Positions 19,759 through 28,274 of a stretch of 64,000 nt of DNA are shown piece by piece. Each line of letters begins with the position of its first letter. The stretch's first letter is position 1. Under the pieces are notes generated by a model that made no database searches, had not been told where the DNA came from, and was given only the letters and a program-made list of their open reading frames with translations. This DNA is from Micromonospora siamensis (GTDB taxonomy: Bacteria > Actinomycetota > Actinomycetes > Mycobacteriales > Micromonosporaceae): contig NZ_LT607751.1 in assembly GCF_900090305.1 (NCBI RefSeq), positions 2,294,001-2,358,000 on the forward strand, written 5' to 3'. A program made the position numbers and the translations under genes.

Positions 19759-21876
19759 TCAGTGGGGGGTGGGGGTGGGGGCCGTGGGGTGGCGGGGGGT
19801 GGGGACGCTGGGGGTGGTCACGGTGATGCCTTGGGGGAGGCCGGTGGCGGTTGCGTGGCCGGTGTGGTCGACCTCGACGGTGACGTCGGTGTCGGCGACG
19901 CGGAGGCCGTTGACCCGTAGGGCGCCCAGTTCCGGGCCGGCGAGCGGGCGCAGGGCGACCCGACCGTTCGGCACGTCGGGCTGCAGTCCGGCGGCGGCCT
20001 GGAGCAGCAGCACCGCCGACGCCGCCGACCAGGCCTGCGGGCGGCAGGCCGCCGGGTAGGGCACCGGCCGGCCGAGCAGGCCGCGGTCGTCGCCGCCGTA
20101 CAGCTCGGGGAGGCGGTAGTCGAACGCCTCGGCCGCGCCGAGCAGCCCGTCGGCCAGGCCGAGCGCGGCGTCCCGGAAGCCGGCCCGGGCCAGCCCGGCC
20201 AGCACGATCGCGGTGTCGTGCGCCCAGATCGACCCGCAGTGGTACGACAGCGGGGCGAAACCGGCGTCGTCGGTGGACATGGTGCGCAGCCCGAAGCCGC
20301 CGCTGAGCGCCGCCGAGGCGAGCAGGTCGGCCACCCGGGTCTCCTCCGCGCCGTCGAGCAGGCCGGTGCCGAGCAGGTGACCGATGTTGCTGGTCAGCGA
20401 GTCGACGGGGCGCTTGTCCCGGTCGAGGGCCAGCGCCGGGCGGGGGCCGCCCGCGCCGCCGTCGACCCAGAACCGGTCCCGGAAGGCGGTGGCGAGGCGG
20501 TCGGCGTACCCGCGCCAGCGGTCGGCGCCGGGCCGGCCGAACGCGTCGAGCAGGTCGGCGCCGTTCACCGCCGCCTGGTACGCGTACCCCTGCACCTCTG
20601 CCAGCACGATGGGCGGCGCGGCCAGGCCGCCGTCGCGGAACCGGATCGAGTCGCCGGAGTCCTTCCAGCCCTGGTTGGCCAGGCCGTGGCCGGTGGTGTC
20701 GACGTACTCGACCAGGCCGTCGCCGTCGGCGTCGGCGTGGTCGCCGAGCCAGCCCAGCGCCGCCTCCAGGTGCGGCAGCAGCGGTTCGACCTGGTCGGCC
20801 GGCAGGCCCCAGCGCCAGGCGTCGTGCAGCAGCGCCACCCAGAGCATGGTGGCGTCGACGGTGCCGTAGTACGCGGGTGGCAGGCGCAGGCTGCCGCCCG
20901 GGCTGAACTCGCCGCGGCGCAGCTCGTGCAGGATCTTGCCGGGGGCCTCGCCGCTGGCCGGGTCGACCCGGGCGCCCTGCCGGCGGGCCAGGACGCGCAG
21001 CGTCCCGGCGGCCAGCCCGGTGCCGAGCGGCAGCATCATCCGGGCGGCCCAGAGGCTGTCCCGGCCGAACAGGGTGAGGAACCAGGGCACCCCGGCGCCC
21101 AGGAAGACGTCCCGTCCGTCGACGGTGTCGACCAGCCGCAGCCCGCGCAGGTCGTCCAGGGAGCGGTCGAGGAGCCGGACCAGCCGCCGGTCGTCGGCGC
21201 GCAGCTCGGGGCGGGACCAGTCCGGCTCGCCGGCCGCGGCGGCCACCACGGCCCGCGGGTCGTCGACCCGCAGCCGCCAGCGCAGCGTCACCTCGCACCC
21301 GGCGGGCAGCTCGACCGGCCAGGCCAGCCGGGGCGCGGTGGCGCGGTCCCGGTCGGCGTCGACCCGGGCGCCGTCGGCGGTGACGGTGACGGTGGTGCCG
21401 TCGGCGGTCCAGCTCAGCTCCCCGGGCCGGCCCAGCTTCGCCTCGACCGGGGTGGTCTGCGCGCCGGACTTGACCCGTTCGACCGGGGCGAGGTCGCAGC
21501 CGAGGTCGACGGTGACCGTGGCGGCCACCGGGACGGTCGCGGTGGAGACGAGGCGTACCTCCTCGTCGAGGCCGTGCGGGCCGACCCGGCGGGTCCGCTC
21601 GACCCGCACGGTGGGGTCGGGGCCGGGGTCGCCCAGCCAGCGGGCCAGGCCGACGAAGCGGACGCCGTGCGGGCCGTGCGGCCCGTGGGCGATCGCCTCC
21701 GGCTCCCGGTCGTCGACGCGCAGCTGGGCGCGGGAGAGCACCCGGGCGTCGGCGTGGAAGACGCCCTGGACGCCGGTCGGGTTGATCTGCCCGGCCCGGT
21801 CACCCAGCGCGCTGGTGGGGGCGAGGAGCACCCCGACCAGCTCGTGCAGCAGGGGTTGCAGGTGGCGTTCGGTCAC
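19759..21876 (-). CDS. Glycogen-debranching / amylo-alpha-1,6-glucosidase family protein
   Basis: A 705-residue two-domain protein. The N-terminal half (about residues 1-260) is the beta-rich glycogen-debranching N-terminal domain (T-S-A-L-G-D-R..., Q-G-V-F-H-A-D-A-R-V-L-S). The C-terminal half is an (alpha/alpha)6 glycosidase domain with G-V-P-W-F-L-T-L-F-G-R-D-S-L (near 290), Y-Y-G-T-V-D-A-T, D-S-L-T-S-N-I-G-H-L-L and H-C-G-S-I-W-A-H-D-T. Such enzymes act on alpha-1,6 branch points or related oligosaccharides; specificity is uncertain. The GTG at 21876 was chosen as start because the conserved sequence begins there. It is divergent from a LacI regulator gene, which probably controls it. The C-terminus is Pro/Thr/His-rich. 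Confidence 0.87.
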   Translation of the reverse strand: MTERHLQPLLHELVGVLLAPTSALGDRAGQINPTGVQGVFHADARVLSRAQLRVDDREPEAIAHGPHGPHGVRFVGLARWLGDPGPDPTVRVERTRRVGPHGLDEEVRLVSTATVPVAATVTVDLGCDLAPVERVKSGAQTTPVEAKLGRPGELSWTADGTTVTVTADGARVDADRDRATAPRLAWPVELPAGCEVTLRWRLRVDDPRAVVAAAAGEPDWSRPELRADDRRLVRLLDRSLDDLRGLRLVDTVDGRDVFLGAGVPWFLTLFGRDSLWAARMMLPLGTGLAAGTLRVLARRQGARVDPASGEAPGKILHELRRGEFSPGGSLRLPPAYYGTVDATMLWVALLHDAWRWGLPADQVEPLLPHLEAALGWLGDHADADGDGLVEYVDTTGHGLANQGWKDSGDSIRFRDGGLAAPPIVLAEVQGYAYQAAVNGADLLDAFGRPGADRWRGYADRLATAFRDRFWVDGGAGGPRPALALDRDKRPVDSLTSNIGHLLGTGLLDGAEETRVADLLASAALSGGFGLRTMSTDDAGFAPLSYHCGSIWAHDTAIVLAGLARAGFRDAALGLADGLLGAAEAFDYRLPELYGGDDRGLLGRPVPYPAACRPQAWSAASAVLLLQAAAGLQPDVPNGRVALRPLAGPELGALRVNGLRVADTDVTVEVDHTGHATATGLPQGITVTTPSVPTPRHPTAPTPTPH

Positions 21877-21914
21877 GACGTCGGCTCCAGATCCTGTGGG
21901 GTGCGGACGACCTC

Positions 21915-21944
21915 TTGACAAGGCGTCCTCCGGCGGTGCAGAGT
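21915..21944 (+). promoter_or_regulatory. Probable promoter of the LacI-family regulator
   Basis: TTGACA at 21915-21920 and CAGAGT at 21939-21944 are separated by 18 bp on the plus strand, giving an expected start near 21951, just before the operator-like dyad at 21962-22005. The -35 is a perfect match to the consensus, the -10 is weak. Confidence 0.5.
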
Positions 21945-21961
21945 GCGAAACATTCCAGAAA

Positions 21962-22005
21962 CTTGAACGATCCAATCCTGCCCTATCCAAATTGGATCGT
22001 TCAAG
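21962..22005. promoter_or_regulatory. Operator-like inverted repeat upstream of the lacI-type gene
   Basis: CTTGAACGATCCAAT (21962-21976) and ATTGGATCGTTCAAG (21991-22005) are a perfect 15-bp inverted repeat with a 14-bp AT-rich centre. Each arm contains a TTGAACGATCCAA block with TTG/CAA ends around a central CG, as in LacI-family operators, so this may be two operator sites placed head to head. The position between the divergent regulator and debranching-enzyme genes suits autoregulation and control of both. Confidence 0.65.
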
Positions 22006-22022
22006 ACCGCGAGAGGGATAAT

Positions 22023-23015
22023 GTGGCCGAAAAGGTGACCATCGCAACGGTGGCCCGGCACGCCCAGGTCAGCCGGCAGACGGTGTCCAACGTGCTCAAC
22101 TCGCCGCACATCGTGCGCGAGGAGACCCGCCAGCGCGTGCAGGAGGCCATCGTCGCCCTCGGCTACCGGGCCAACCAGGCCGCCCGCCAGATGCGTACCG
22201 GCCGGTCCCGGCTCATCGCCGTACGCATCGAACCCACCCGCGACGGCATCAACGGCTCGGTCCTCGACCGCTTCCTGCACGGCCTCACCGAGACCGCCGA
22301 GGCGGCCGGCTACCGGACCATGCTCTACACCGCCACCGACCCGCAGCGGGAGATCGCCACCTACGACGACCTGCTCGGCTCGTACGACCTCGACGGCTTC
22401 GTGCTCACCGGCACCGACCACGGCGACCCGCGTACCGCCTGGCTGGCCGCCCGGGGCGTGCCGTTCGTGACGTTCGGCCGCCCCTGGGACGACCTGGACG
22501 CGCACTGCTGGGTCGACGTGGACGGCGCGGCCGGCACCGCCGCCGCCACCGCGCACCTGCTCGCCGCCGGCCACCGGCGGATCGGCTGGATCGGCTGGCC
22601 GGCCGGCTCCGGCGTCGGCGACGACCGGCGCGCCGGCTGGCACCGGACCCTGCGCGCGGCCGGGGTGGACCCGGCCGGGCTGGAGCGGGAGACCGCCGAC
22701 GGCATCGCCGAGGGGGAACGCCACGCCCGCGACCTGCTGGCCGACCCCACCCCGCCGACCGCCCTGATCTGCGCCAGCGACTCCCTGGCGCTCGGCGCCC
22801 TCCAGGCGGCCCGCACCACCGGGCCGGCGATCCCGGTGATCGGCTTCGACGACACCCCGGTCGCCGCGGCGATCGGGCTGACCAGCGTCGGCCAACCCCT
22901 CGGCGACGCCGCCGCCCGCTGCGTCGACCTGCTCACCGCCGTGCTCGACGAGCCGCGGCGGGCGTTGTCTCCCGTGCTGCTCCAACCGGAGCTGGTGCTC
23001 CGGCACACCGCGTGA
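22023..23015 (+). CDS. LacI family transcriptional regulator
   Basis: A 330-residue LacI/GalR-type repressor. The N-terminal helix-turn-helix is typical: V-T-I-A-T-V-A-R-H-A-Q-V-S-R-Q-T-V-S-N-V-L-N (residues 5-26), followed by the hinge helix region G-Y-R-A-N-Q-A-A-R-Q-M-R-T. The remainder is a periplasmic-binding-like sugar-sensing domain (V-D-V-D-G-A-A-G-T-A-A-A-T near 165; A-L-I-C-A-S-D-S-L-A-L-G near 247). The start is GTG 22023, with GAGAGGG five bases upstream; it overlaps an out-of-frame ATG. The downstream transporter genes and divergent debranching enzyme suggest it senses an alpha-glucoside or maltodextrin-like sugar. Confidence 0.93.
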   Translation: MAEKVTIATVARHAQVSRQTVSNVLNSPHIVREETRQRVQEAIVALGYRANQAARQMRTGRSRLIAVRIEPTRDGINGSVLDRFLHGLTETAEAAGYRTMLYTATDPQREIATYDDLLGSYDLDGFVLTGTDHGDPRTAWLAARGVPFVTFGRPWDDLDAHCWVDVDGAAGTAAATAHLLAAGHRRIGWIGWPAGSGVGDDRRAGWHRTLRAAGVDPAGLERETADGIAEGERHARDLLADPTPPTALICASDSLALGALQAARTTGPAIPVIGFDDTPVAAAIGLTSVGQPLGDAAARCVDLLTAVLDEPRRALSPVLLQPELVLRHTA

Positions 23016-23053
23016 CACCCGTTCCCCCAACCGCATCCCCACCAGGAGAACCG

Positions 23054-24304
23054 ATGGCACCTCGACACCTCACCCGGGCGGCGGTGGCCGGCCTGGCCAC
23101 CCTCGCGCTGCTCGGCTCCGCGGCCTGCGGCAGCGGCTTCGACGACGACTCGTCCGGCACTGCCCAGCAGTCCAGCGGGCCGGCCAACCTCCAGATCCTG
23201 ATCGGCTCCTCCGGCGACGCCGAGACCAAGGCGGTGCAGGACGCGGCGGCCAAGTGGGCGTCCGGCTCCGGCAACCAGGCCACCGTCACCCCCGCCCAGG
23301 ACCTCACCCAGCAGCTCGGCCAGGCCCTCGCCGGCGGCAACCCGCCGGACGTGTTCTACGTCGACGCCGCCCGGTTCGCCGACTACGCCAGCGTCGGGGC
23401 GCTGGAGCCCTACGGCGACAAGGTCAGCAACCCGGACGACTTCTACGAGAGCCTGCGCACCGCCTTCACCTACGAGGGCAAGCTCTACTGCGCGCCGAAG
23501 GACTTCTCCACCCTCGCCCTCGAGATCAACACCGATCTGTGGACGAAGGCCGGGCTGACCGACGCCGACGTGCCGACCACCTGGGACCAGCTCACCGCCA
23601 CCAGCCAGAAGATCAAGGCCAAGGGCCTGGTGCCGCTCGCCCTCGGTGACACCCGGGACCGGATCGGCGCCTTCATGGTGCAGAACGGCGGTTGGCTGAT
23701 CAGCGACGACGGCAAGCAGCCCACCGCCGACAGCCCGGAGAACGTCCAGGCCCTCACGTACGTCAAGAAGCTGCTCACCGACGGCTACGCCCGCTACCCC
23801 AAGCAGCTCGACGCCGGCTGGTCCGGTGAGGCGTTCGGCAAGGGCAAGGCCGTGATGACCATCGAGGGCAACTGGATCAAGGGCGCCCTGCAGAACGACT
23901 TCCCCAACGTGAAGTACAAGGTCGTCGAGCTGCCCGCCGGTCCGAAGGGCAAGGGCACGCTCTCCTTCACCCAGTGCTGGGGGATCGCCGCCAAGAGCAA
24001 GTTCAAGGACCAGGCGATCAAGTTCGTCGAGGCGATGACCGCCGGTGACCAGCAGATGGCCTTCGCCAAGGCGTTCGGCGTGATGCCGTCCCGGCAGTCG
24101 GTTCGCGACCAGTACACCTCCCAGTTCCCGGCGGACAAGCCGTTCATCGACGGCGCCGAGTACGCACAGGGCCCGGTGAACGCCCCGAAGATGGACAGCG
24201 TGCTGGCCGACCTGGACACCGGCCTGCAGAAGCTGAGCAGCACCGACCCGAAGTCGATCCTCGGCAGCTTCGACAAGAACGCCAAGGCCGCGCTCGGCGG
24301 CTGA
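23054..24304 (+). CDS. ABC sugar transporter, substrate-binding lipoprotein
   Basis: A 416-residue family 1 extracellular solute-binding protein. The signal peptide ends in a lipobox L-L-G-S-A-A-C with Cys25 as the lipidated residue, followed by a Ser/Asp-rich tether. Binding-protein features include G-N-P-P-D-V-F-Y-V-D-A near residue 95, T-T-W-D-Q-L-T-A-T near 177 and the hinge-region W-G-I-A-A-K-S near 311. ATG 23054 has AGGAGAA seven bases upstream. It is the first gene of a binding protein-permease-permease operon directly behind the LacI gene (38-bp gap), so it is probably induced by the same sugar. Confidence 0.93.
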   Translation: MAPRHLTRAAVAGLATLALLGSAACGSGFDDDSSGTAQQSSGPANLQILIGSSGDAETKAVQDAAAKWASGSGNQATVTPAQDLTQQLGQALAGGNPPDVFYVDAARFADYASVGALEPYGDKVSNPDDFYESLRTAFTYEGKLYCAPKDFSTLALEINTDLWTKAGLTDADVPTTWDQLTATSQKIKAKGLVPLALGDTRDRIGAFMVQNGGWLISDDGKQPTADSPENVQALTYVKKLLTDGYARYPKQLDAGWSGEAFGKGKAVMTIEGNWIKGALQNDFPNVKYKVVELPAGPKGKGTLSFTQCWGIAAKSKFKDQAIKFVEAMTAGDQQMAFAKAFGVMPSRQSVRDQYTSQFPADKPFIDGAEYAQGPVNAPKMDSVLADLDTGLQKLSSTDPKSILGSFDKNAKAALGG

Positions 24305-24375
24305 CCCGGAGCGTGGGGCGTCGCCGGGAACGGCGGCGCCCCGCACCGGCTCCGCGTGAGTCGAAGGAGAGACAG

Positions 24376-25503
24376 ATGGCAACCGACGCAATGGCAGCGC
24401 CGACCACCGCGACAGGTCGTCCGCGGCGCCGCCCCGGACACGGCATCCGCCGCAACGAGAACGTCGCCGGCTGGCTCTTCGTGGCCCCGGTGATCCTGAT
24501 CCTCGGGCTGTTCCTGCTGCTGCCGATCCTGATGGCGCTCTGGGTGAGCCTCACCGACTGGAACGGCCAGGGCAGCCCCTTCACCGGCAAGGTGCCGTTC
24601 GTCGGCGCCGACAACTACACCCGGCTGTTCACCGAGGAGGGGCTGGCCCGCCGGGACTTCATGACCAGCATCCGGAACAACATCTACTACGTGGCGATCG
24701 TGGTGCCGGTGCAGACCGTGCTGGCGCTCGGCCTCGCGCTGATCGTCAACAACCGGATGTTGAAGGGCAAGGGCTTCTTCCGCAGCGCCTTCTACTTCCC
24801 GTCGGTCACCAGCTCGGTGGCGATCAGCGTGGTCTTCCTCTTCCTGTTCGCGAACTCCGGCGCGGTCAACCAGCTGCTCGGCTTCTTCGGCATCACCGGG
24901 CCGCAGTGGTTCGCCGACTCCCGCGGCGTCCTGCACGTGCTGCTCGGCGCGGTGGGGGTGGACAGCCCGCCGACCGCGCTCACCGAGGGCGGTCCGTTCG
25001 GGCTGAGCTGGTGGGACTGGTTCTCCGGGCCGAGCGTGGCGATGATGACGATCATCTCGCTGGTGGTCTGGACGACCTCCGGCACCTTCATGCTGATGTA
25101 CCTCGCCGCGCTGCAGAACGTCCCCGAGGTGCTGGACGAGGCGAGCGCCCTGGACGGCGCGTCCCGCTGGCAGCGGTTCCGCTACGTCACCCTTCCGCTG
25201 CTCAAGCCGACCACCTTCCTGGTGCTAACCCTCGGGCTGATCGGCTCCTGGCAGGTGTTCGACCAGGTGTACGTGATGAGCCAGGGCCAGCCGGCCAAGA
25301 CCACGCTCACCCCGGCCTACCTGTCGTACCGGACCGCGTTCCGGGAGTTCGACTACGGCTCCGGGGCGGCCATCTCGTTCGTGCTGTTCCTCATCATCAT
25401 CGTCCTCACGCTGGTGCAGCGGCGGGTGATGGCCGACCGGGACGGTGCACCGGCCGGACGCCGCTGGTGGCGTCGACGCGGATCGGAGGGAGCCTCGTCA
25501 TGA
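24376..25503 (+). CDS. ABC sugar transporter permease (MalF type)
   Basis: A 375-residue inner-membrane permease with about seven hydrophobic segments. The cytoplasmic EAA loop reads D-E-A-S-A-L-D-G-A-S-R-W-Q-R-F-R-Y-V-T-L-P (near residues 254-274), with the G residue that contacts the ATPase. There is an N-terminal Ala/Thr/Arg-rich cytoplasmic extension of about 35 residues and a periplasmic insertion of about 60 residues near 180-215. ATG 24376 follows GAAGGAGAGA. The stop overlaps the next permease start (ATGA). No ATPase gene is adjacent. Confidence 0.92.
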   Translation: MATDAMAAPTTATGRPRRRPGHGIRRNENVAGWLFVAPVILILGLFLLLPILMALWVSLTDWNGQGSPFTGKVPFVGADNYTRLFTEEGLARRDFMTSIRNNIYYVAIVVPVQTVLALGLALIVNNRMLKGKGFFRSAFYFPSVTSSVAISVVFLFLFANSGAVNQLLGFFGITGPQWFADSRGVLHVLLGAVGVDSPPTALTEGGPFGLSWWDWFSGPSVAMMTIISLVVWTTSGTFMLMYLAALQNVPEVLDEASALDGASRWQRFRYVTLPLLKPTTFLVLTLGLIGSWQVFDQVYVMSQGQPAKTTLTPAYLSYRTAFREFDYGSGAAISFVLFLIIIVLTLVQRRVMADRDGAPAGRRWWRRRGSEGASS

Positions 25504-26390
25504 CCGCGCTCACCGACCGCCCGCCGGTGGCGGCGCCCGGGCGCCGCGACGGTCGCGGCGCCCGCACCCTGGTCAACCGCTTCCTCGGGTACGCCGTCCT
25601 GGTCTTCTTCGGGCTGGTGTTCCTCTACCCCTTCGTGATCCAGCTCGGCAACGCGCTCAAGACCGAGCCGGACGCGGCGGCCAACCCGCTGTCACCGTTC
25701 CCCGACCCGCTCACCACGGCCGGCTTCGAGCGGATCTTCGCGGGCACCAACTTCCCGCTCTGGCTCGGCAATTCGCTGCTGGTCACGGTGCTGGTCACGC
25801 TGGGCCGGGTGTTCTTCGACTCGCTCGCCGGCTACGCCCTCGCCCGGCTGCGGTTCAGGGGTCGCGCCGGGCTGTTCGCCGCGGTCATCGCGGTGATGGC
25901 CGTGCCCGGCGTGGTGCTGCTGATCCCGAAGTTCCTGGTGCTCAACCAGCTCGGCATCTACAACAGCTACGCCGGGCTGATCGTGCCGCTGCTCGCCGAC
26001 GCGGCCGGGGTCTTCATCATGAAGCAGTTCTTCGAGTCGATCCCGGTGAGCGTGGAGGAGGCGGCCCGGATCGACGGCGCCGGCGTGTTCCGTACCTTCT
26101 GGTCGGTGGTGCTGCCGATGGCCCGGCCGGCACTGATCACCCTGACCATCCTGTCGTTCCAGGGCTCCTGGAACGAGTTTCCGCACAGCCTGGTGGCGGT
26201 GCAGGACCCAGGACTGTTCACCCTGCCGCGCGGGCTGGCCGACCTGGTCAGCGGCTCGCTCGGCTCGGGCACCCAGTATCCGTTGAAGCTCGGCGCCGCG
26301 CTGCTGGCCACCATCCCGGTCGCGCTGCTCTTCGTGATCTTCCAGCGGTACTTCGTCCGGGGCGCCAACGAGGGCGCCGACAAGGGCTGA
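25500..26390 (+). CDS. ABC sugar transporter permease (MalG type)
   Basis: A 296-residue permease with six predicted membrane helices and the EAA loop V-E-E-A-A-R-I-D-G-A-G-V-F-R-T-F-W (near residues 184-200). Preceding R-L-R-F-R-G-R and following V-L-P-M-A-R-P-A-L segments are typical of CUT1 permeases. The start overlaps the upstream stop by four bases (ATGA), implying translational coupling and equal synthesis. The transporter must use an ATPase from elsewhere in the genome; a shared MsiK-like protein is the usual solution in actinobacteria. Confidence 0.93.
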   Translation: MTALTDRPPVAAPGRRDGRGARTLVNRFLGYAVLVFFGLVFLYPFVIQLGNALKTEPDAAANPLSPFPDPLTTAGFERIFAGTNFPLWLGNSLLVTVLVTLGRVFFDSLAGYALARLRFRGRAGLFAAVIAVMAVPGVVLLIPKFLVLNQLGIYNSYAGLIVPLLADAAGVFIMKQFFESIPVSVEEAARIDGAGVFRTFWSVVLPMARPALITLTILSFQGSWNEFPHSLVAVQDPGLFTLPRGLADLVSGSLGSGTQYPLKLGAALLATIPVALLFVIFQRYFVRGANEGADKG

Positions 26391-26399
26391 CCACCGTCC

Positions 26400-26430
26400 G
26401 GGGCGGTCACGGACTGGCCGTGACCGCCCC
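26400..26430. terminator. Bidirectional terminator between permease and GNAT genes
   Basis: A perfect 13-bp stem (GGGGCGGTCACGG at 26400-26412 with CCGTGACCGCCCC at 26418-26430) and a five-base loop lie between two convergent genes that end at 26390 and 26434. It can serve both strands. Confidence 0.8.
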
Positions 26431-26433
26431 GCC

Positions 26434-27015
26434 TCAGCCCTGGGCGACGGGCTCGGTGGGGACCGCGACGTGCAGGCGCAACTGGGGAACCAGCATGTCC
26501 TCGACGTCCAGCGCCCGGCCCGCGCCGTCCGGCTCCCAGCCGGTGGCGGTGAGGAACTTCCGCGTCGCCTCGTCGCCGTCGAAGGTCCAGGCCACCGCTC
26601 GGGTGAAACCGTCGGTACGCCAGTGCTCCACCATGGCTGCGAGCAGCCGGCTGCCGTGCCCGCGCCGGCCCCAGCGCGGCTCGACCAGCAGGTCGGTCAC
26701 GGCGGCCACCCCGTCGGACAGCGCGTCGGCCGGCTCGCCCGGCGCGAGGGCCTCCGCGTCGACCGGACCTGATGCCGCGAACCCCACCAGATAGGATTGC
26801 TCGGCCTGCTCGACGGCGACCAGCACCCGGTGGGCGTCCGAGGGCGGCTCCTGCACCGCGGCGCTCCACCGCCGGGCGAGCCACTGCTCGTCCAGGTTGT
26901 CGAGCACGTGCCGGGGCAGGATCCGGCGATAGGCGACCCGCCAGGTCGCGAGCTGGATTCGTGCGATCTCGCCGGCGTCCCCGGGACGCGCCGGGCGGAC
27001 GTACCCCGTAGCCAT
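26434..27015 (-). CDS. GNAT family N-acetyltransferase
   Basis: A 193-residue acetyltransferase. The N-terminal strand Y-V-R-P-A-R-P-G-D-A-G-E-I-A-R-I and the motif A segment V-E-P-R-W-G-R-R-G-H-G-S-R-L-L (near residues 115-129) are typical, with W-E-P-D-G in the final region. The first half contains an A-T-W-R-V-A-Y block often seen in this subgroup. ATG 27015 was chosen because the conserved sequence starts there and TAGGCT lies eight bases upstream on the minus strand. Divergent from the GT87 gene starting six bases away, so the promoters overlap. Acceptor substrate unknown. Confidence 0.85.
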   Translation of the reverse strand: MATGYVRPARPGDAGEIARIQLATWRVAYRRILPRHVLDNLDEQWLARRWSAAVQEPPSDAHRVLVAVEQAEQSYLVGFAASGPVDAEALAPGEPADALSDGVAAVTDLLVEPRWGRRGHGSRLLAAMVEHWRTDGFTRAVAWTFDGDEATRKFLTATGWEPDGAGRALDVEDMLVPQLRLHVAVPTEPVAQG

Positions 27016-27020
27016 GGCAC

Positions 27021-28274
27021 GTGAGCCTACGCAGGGCGGTGGAGACGATGGTGTCGCAGGGGGCCGCACGGACGGCACGGCAGGTCGCCGTGGTCGCCGT
27101 GCTCGCCGCGGCGGTGGCCGGTTTCCTCGCCTTCGCCGCCGTACGCCACGGCTTCTTCGACCTGAAGGTCTACTACGGCGCGCTGAACTTCTGGGTGCAC
27201 GACGGCGGCGAGATCTACGACTACCTCAAGCCCGGCACCCAGTACGGCTTCACCTACCCGCCCTTCGCGGCCCTGGTGATGCTCCCGATGGCCTACCTGC
27301 CCTGGCCGGCGGCGATCACGGTGAGCGTGGCCGCCACCGTGGTGGTCAGCGCGGTGCTGATCGGTTGGCTGATCGACCCGATCGTCCGGCGGCAGGGCTG
27401 GAACCGCTGGTTCGTGCTGGCGGTGGCGCTCTGCCTGGCCGCCGCGTTCGAGCCGATGCGCGAGACGGTCAACTTCGGCCAGGTCAACATGCTGCTGCTC
27501 TTCCTGGTCGGGGTGGACCTGCTGCGGCTGCTGCCGCGCGGCAACCGGTGGGCCGGGGTGGGGATCGGGCTGGCCACCGCGATCAAGCTGACCCCGGGCA
27601 TCTTCATCGTCTACCTGCTGGTGACCCGCCGCTGGCGGGCCGCGGCCACCGCCGTCGGCACCGCCGCCGCGGCCAGCCTGCTGGCCGGCGCGCTCTTCCC
27701 GAACGCCTCCCGGGAGTTCTGGACCACCGCCCTGTGGAACACCGACCGGGTGGGCGAGCTGGCGTTCGTCTCCAACCAGTCGCTGCGCGGGGTGGTGGCC
27801 CGGCTCGACCCGGAACGCCCCAGCACGCTGCTCTGGCTGGCGCTGGTGCTCGTCGCGCTGGCGGTCTGGGCGTGGCGGGCCCGGGCCGCCGCCGCGGCCG
27901 GCGACGAGACCGCCGGCCTGGCGCTGACCGGCGTGGTGATGTGCCTGGTCAGCCCGGTCACCTGGGTGCACCACCTGGTCTGGCTGATCCCGGCGCTGAT
28001 CCTGCTGGTGGACGACGCCACGGCGGCGCCGGCCCGCAGCCGCCGGCGCCGCGCCCTGCTTGCCTTCGCCGGCATCGCGTACGCGCTGCTGTGCAGCCGG
28101 ATCGTCTGGCTGTGGGAGAAGGACTTCAGCGGGGTCGACGGGTTCCTGGGCAGCAACGTCTACGTCTGGATCAGCATCGCCCTGCTGGTGCTGCTGCCGA
28201 CGTCGAGCCGGCCGGCGTACCGCAGTTCCACCAGCTCGACCGGGGGCCGGCCGCCGGCCAGCGGCACCGGATAG
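27021..28274 (+). CDS. GT87 family membrane glycosyltransferase
   Basis: A 417-residue polytopic protein (about nine to ten hydrophobic segments) of the GT87/DUF2029 type, which in actinobacteria includes polyprenol-phosphate-mannose-dependent alpha-mannosyltransferases of lipomannan-type glycolipid synthesis. The first extracytoplasmic loop has the expected acidic motif D-L-K-V-Y-Y-G-A (Asp near residue 47), followed by Y-G-F-T-Y-P-P-F-A-A. G-Q-V-N-M-L-L-L-F-L and A-I-K-L-T-P-G are also family features. Starts are GTG 27021 or ATG 27048. The C-terminal 38 codons overlap the convergent acetyltransferase gene by 115 bp, and the last residues (Ser/Thr/Gly-rich) look non-conserved. Confidence 0.82.
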   Translation: MSLRRAVETMVSQGAARTARQVAVVAVLAAAVAGFLAFAAVRHGFFDLKVYYGALNFWVHDGGEIYDYLKPGTQYGFTYPPFAALVMLPMAYLPWPAAITVSVAATVVVSAVLIGWLIDPIVRRQGWNRWFVLAVALCLAAAFEPMRETVNFGQVNMLLLFLVGVDLLRLLPRGNRWAGVGIGLATAIKLTPGIFIVYLLVTRRWRAAATAVGTAAAASLLAGALFPNASREFWTTALWNTDRVGELAFVSNQSLRGVVARLDPERPSTLLWLALVLVALAVWAWRARAAAAAGDETAGLALTGVVMCLVSPVTWVHHLVWLIPALILLVDDATAAPARSRRRRALLAFAGIAYALLCSRIVWLWEKDFSGVDGFLGSNVYVWISIALLVLLPTSSRPAYRSSTSSTGGRPPASGTG

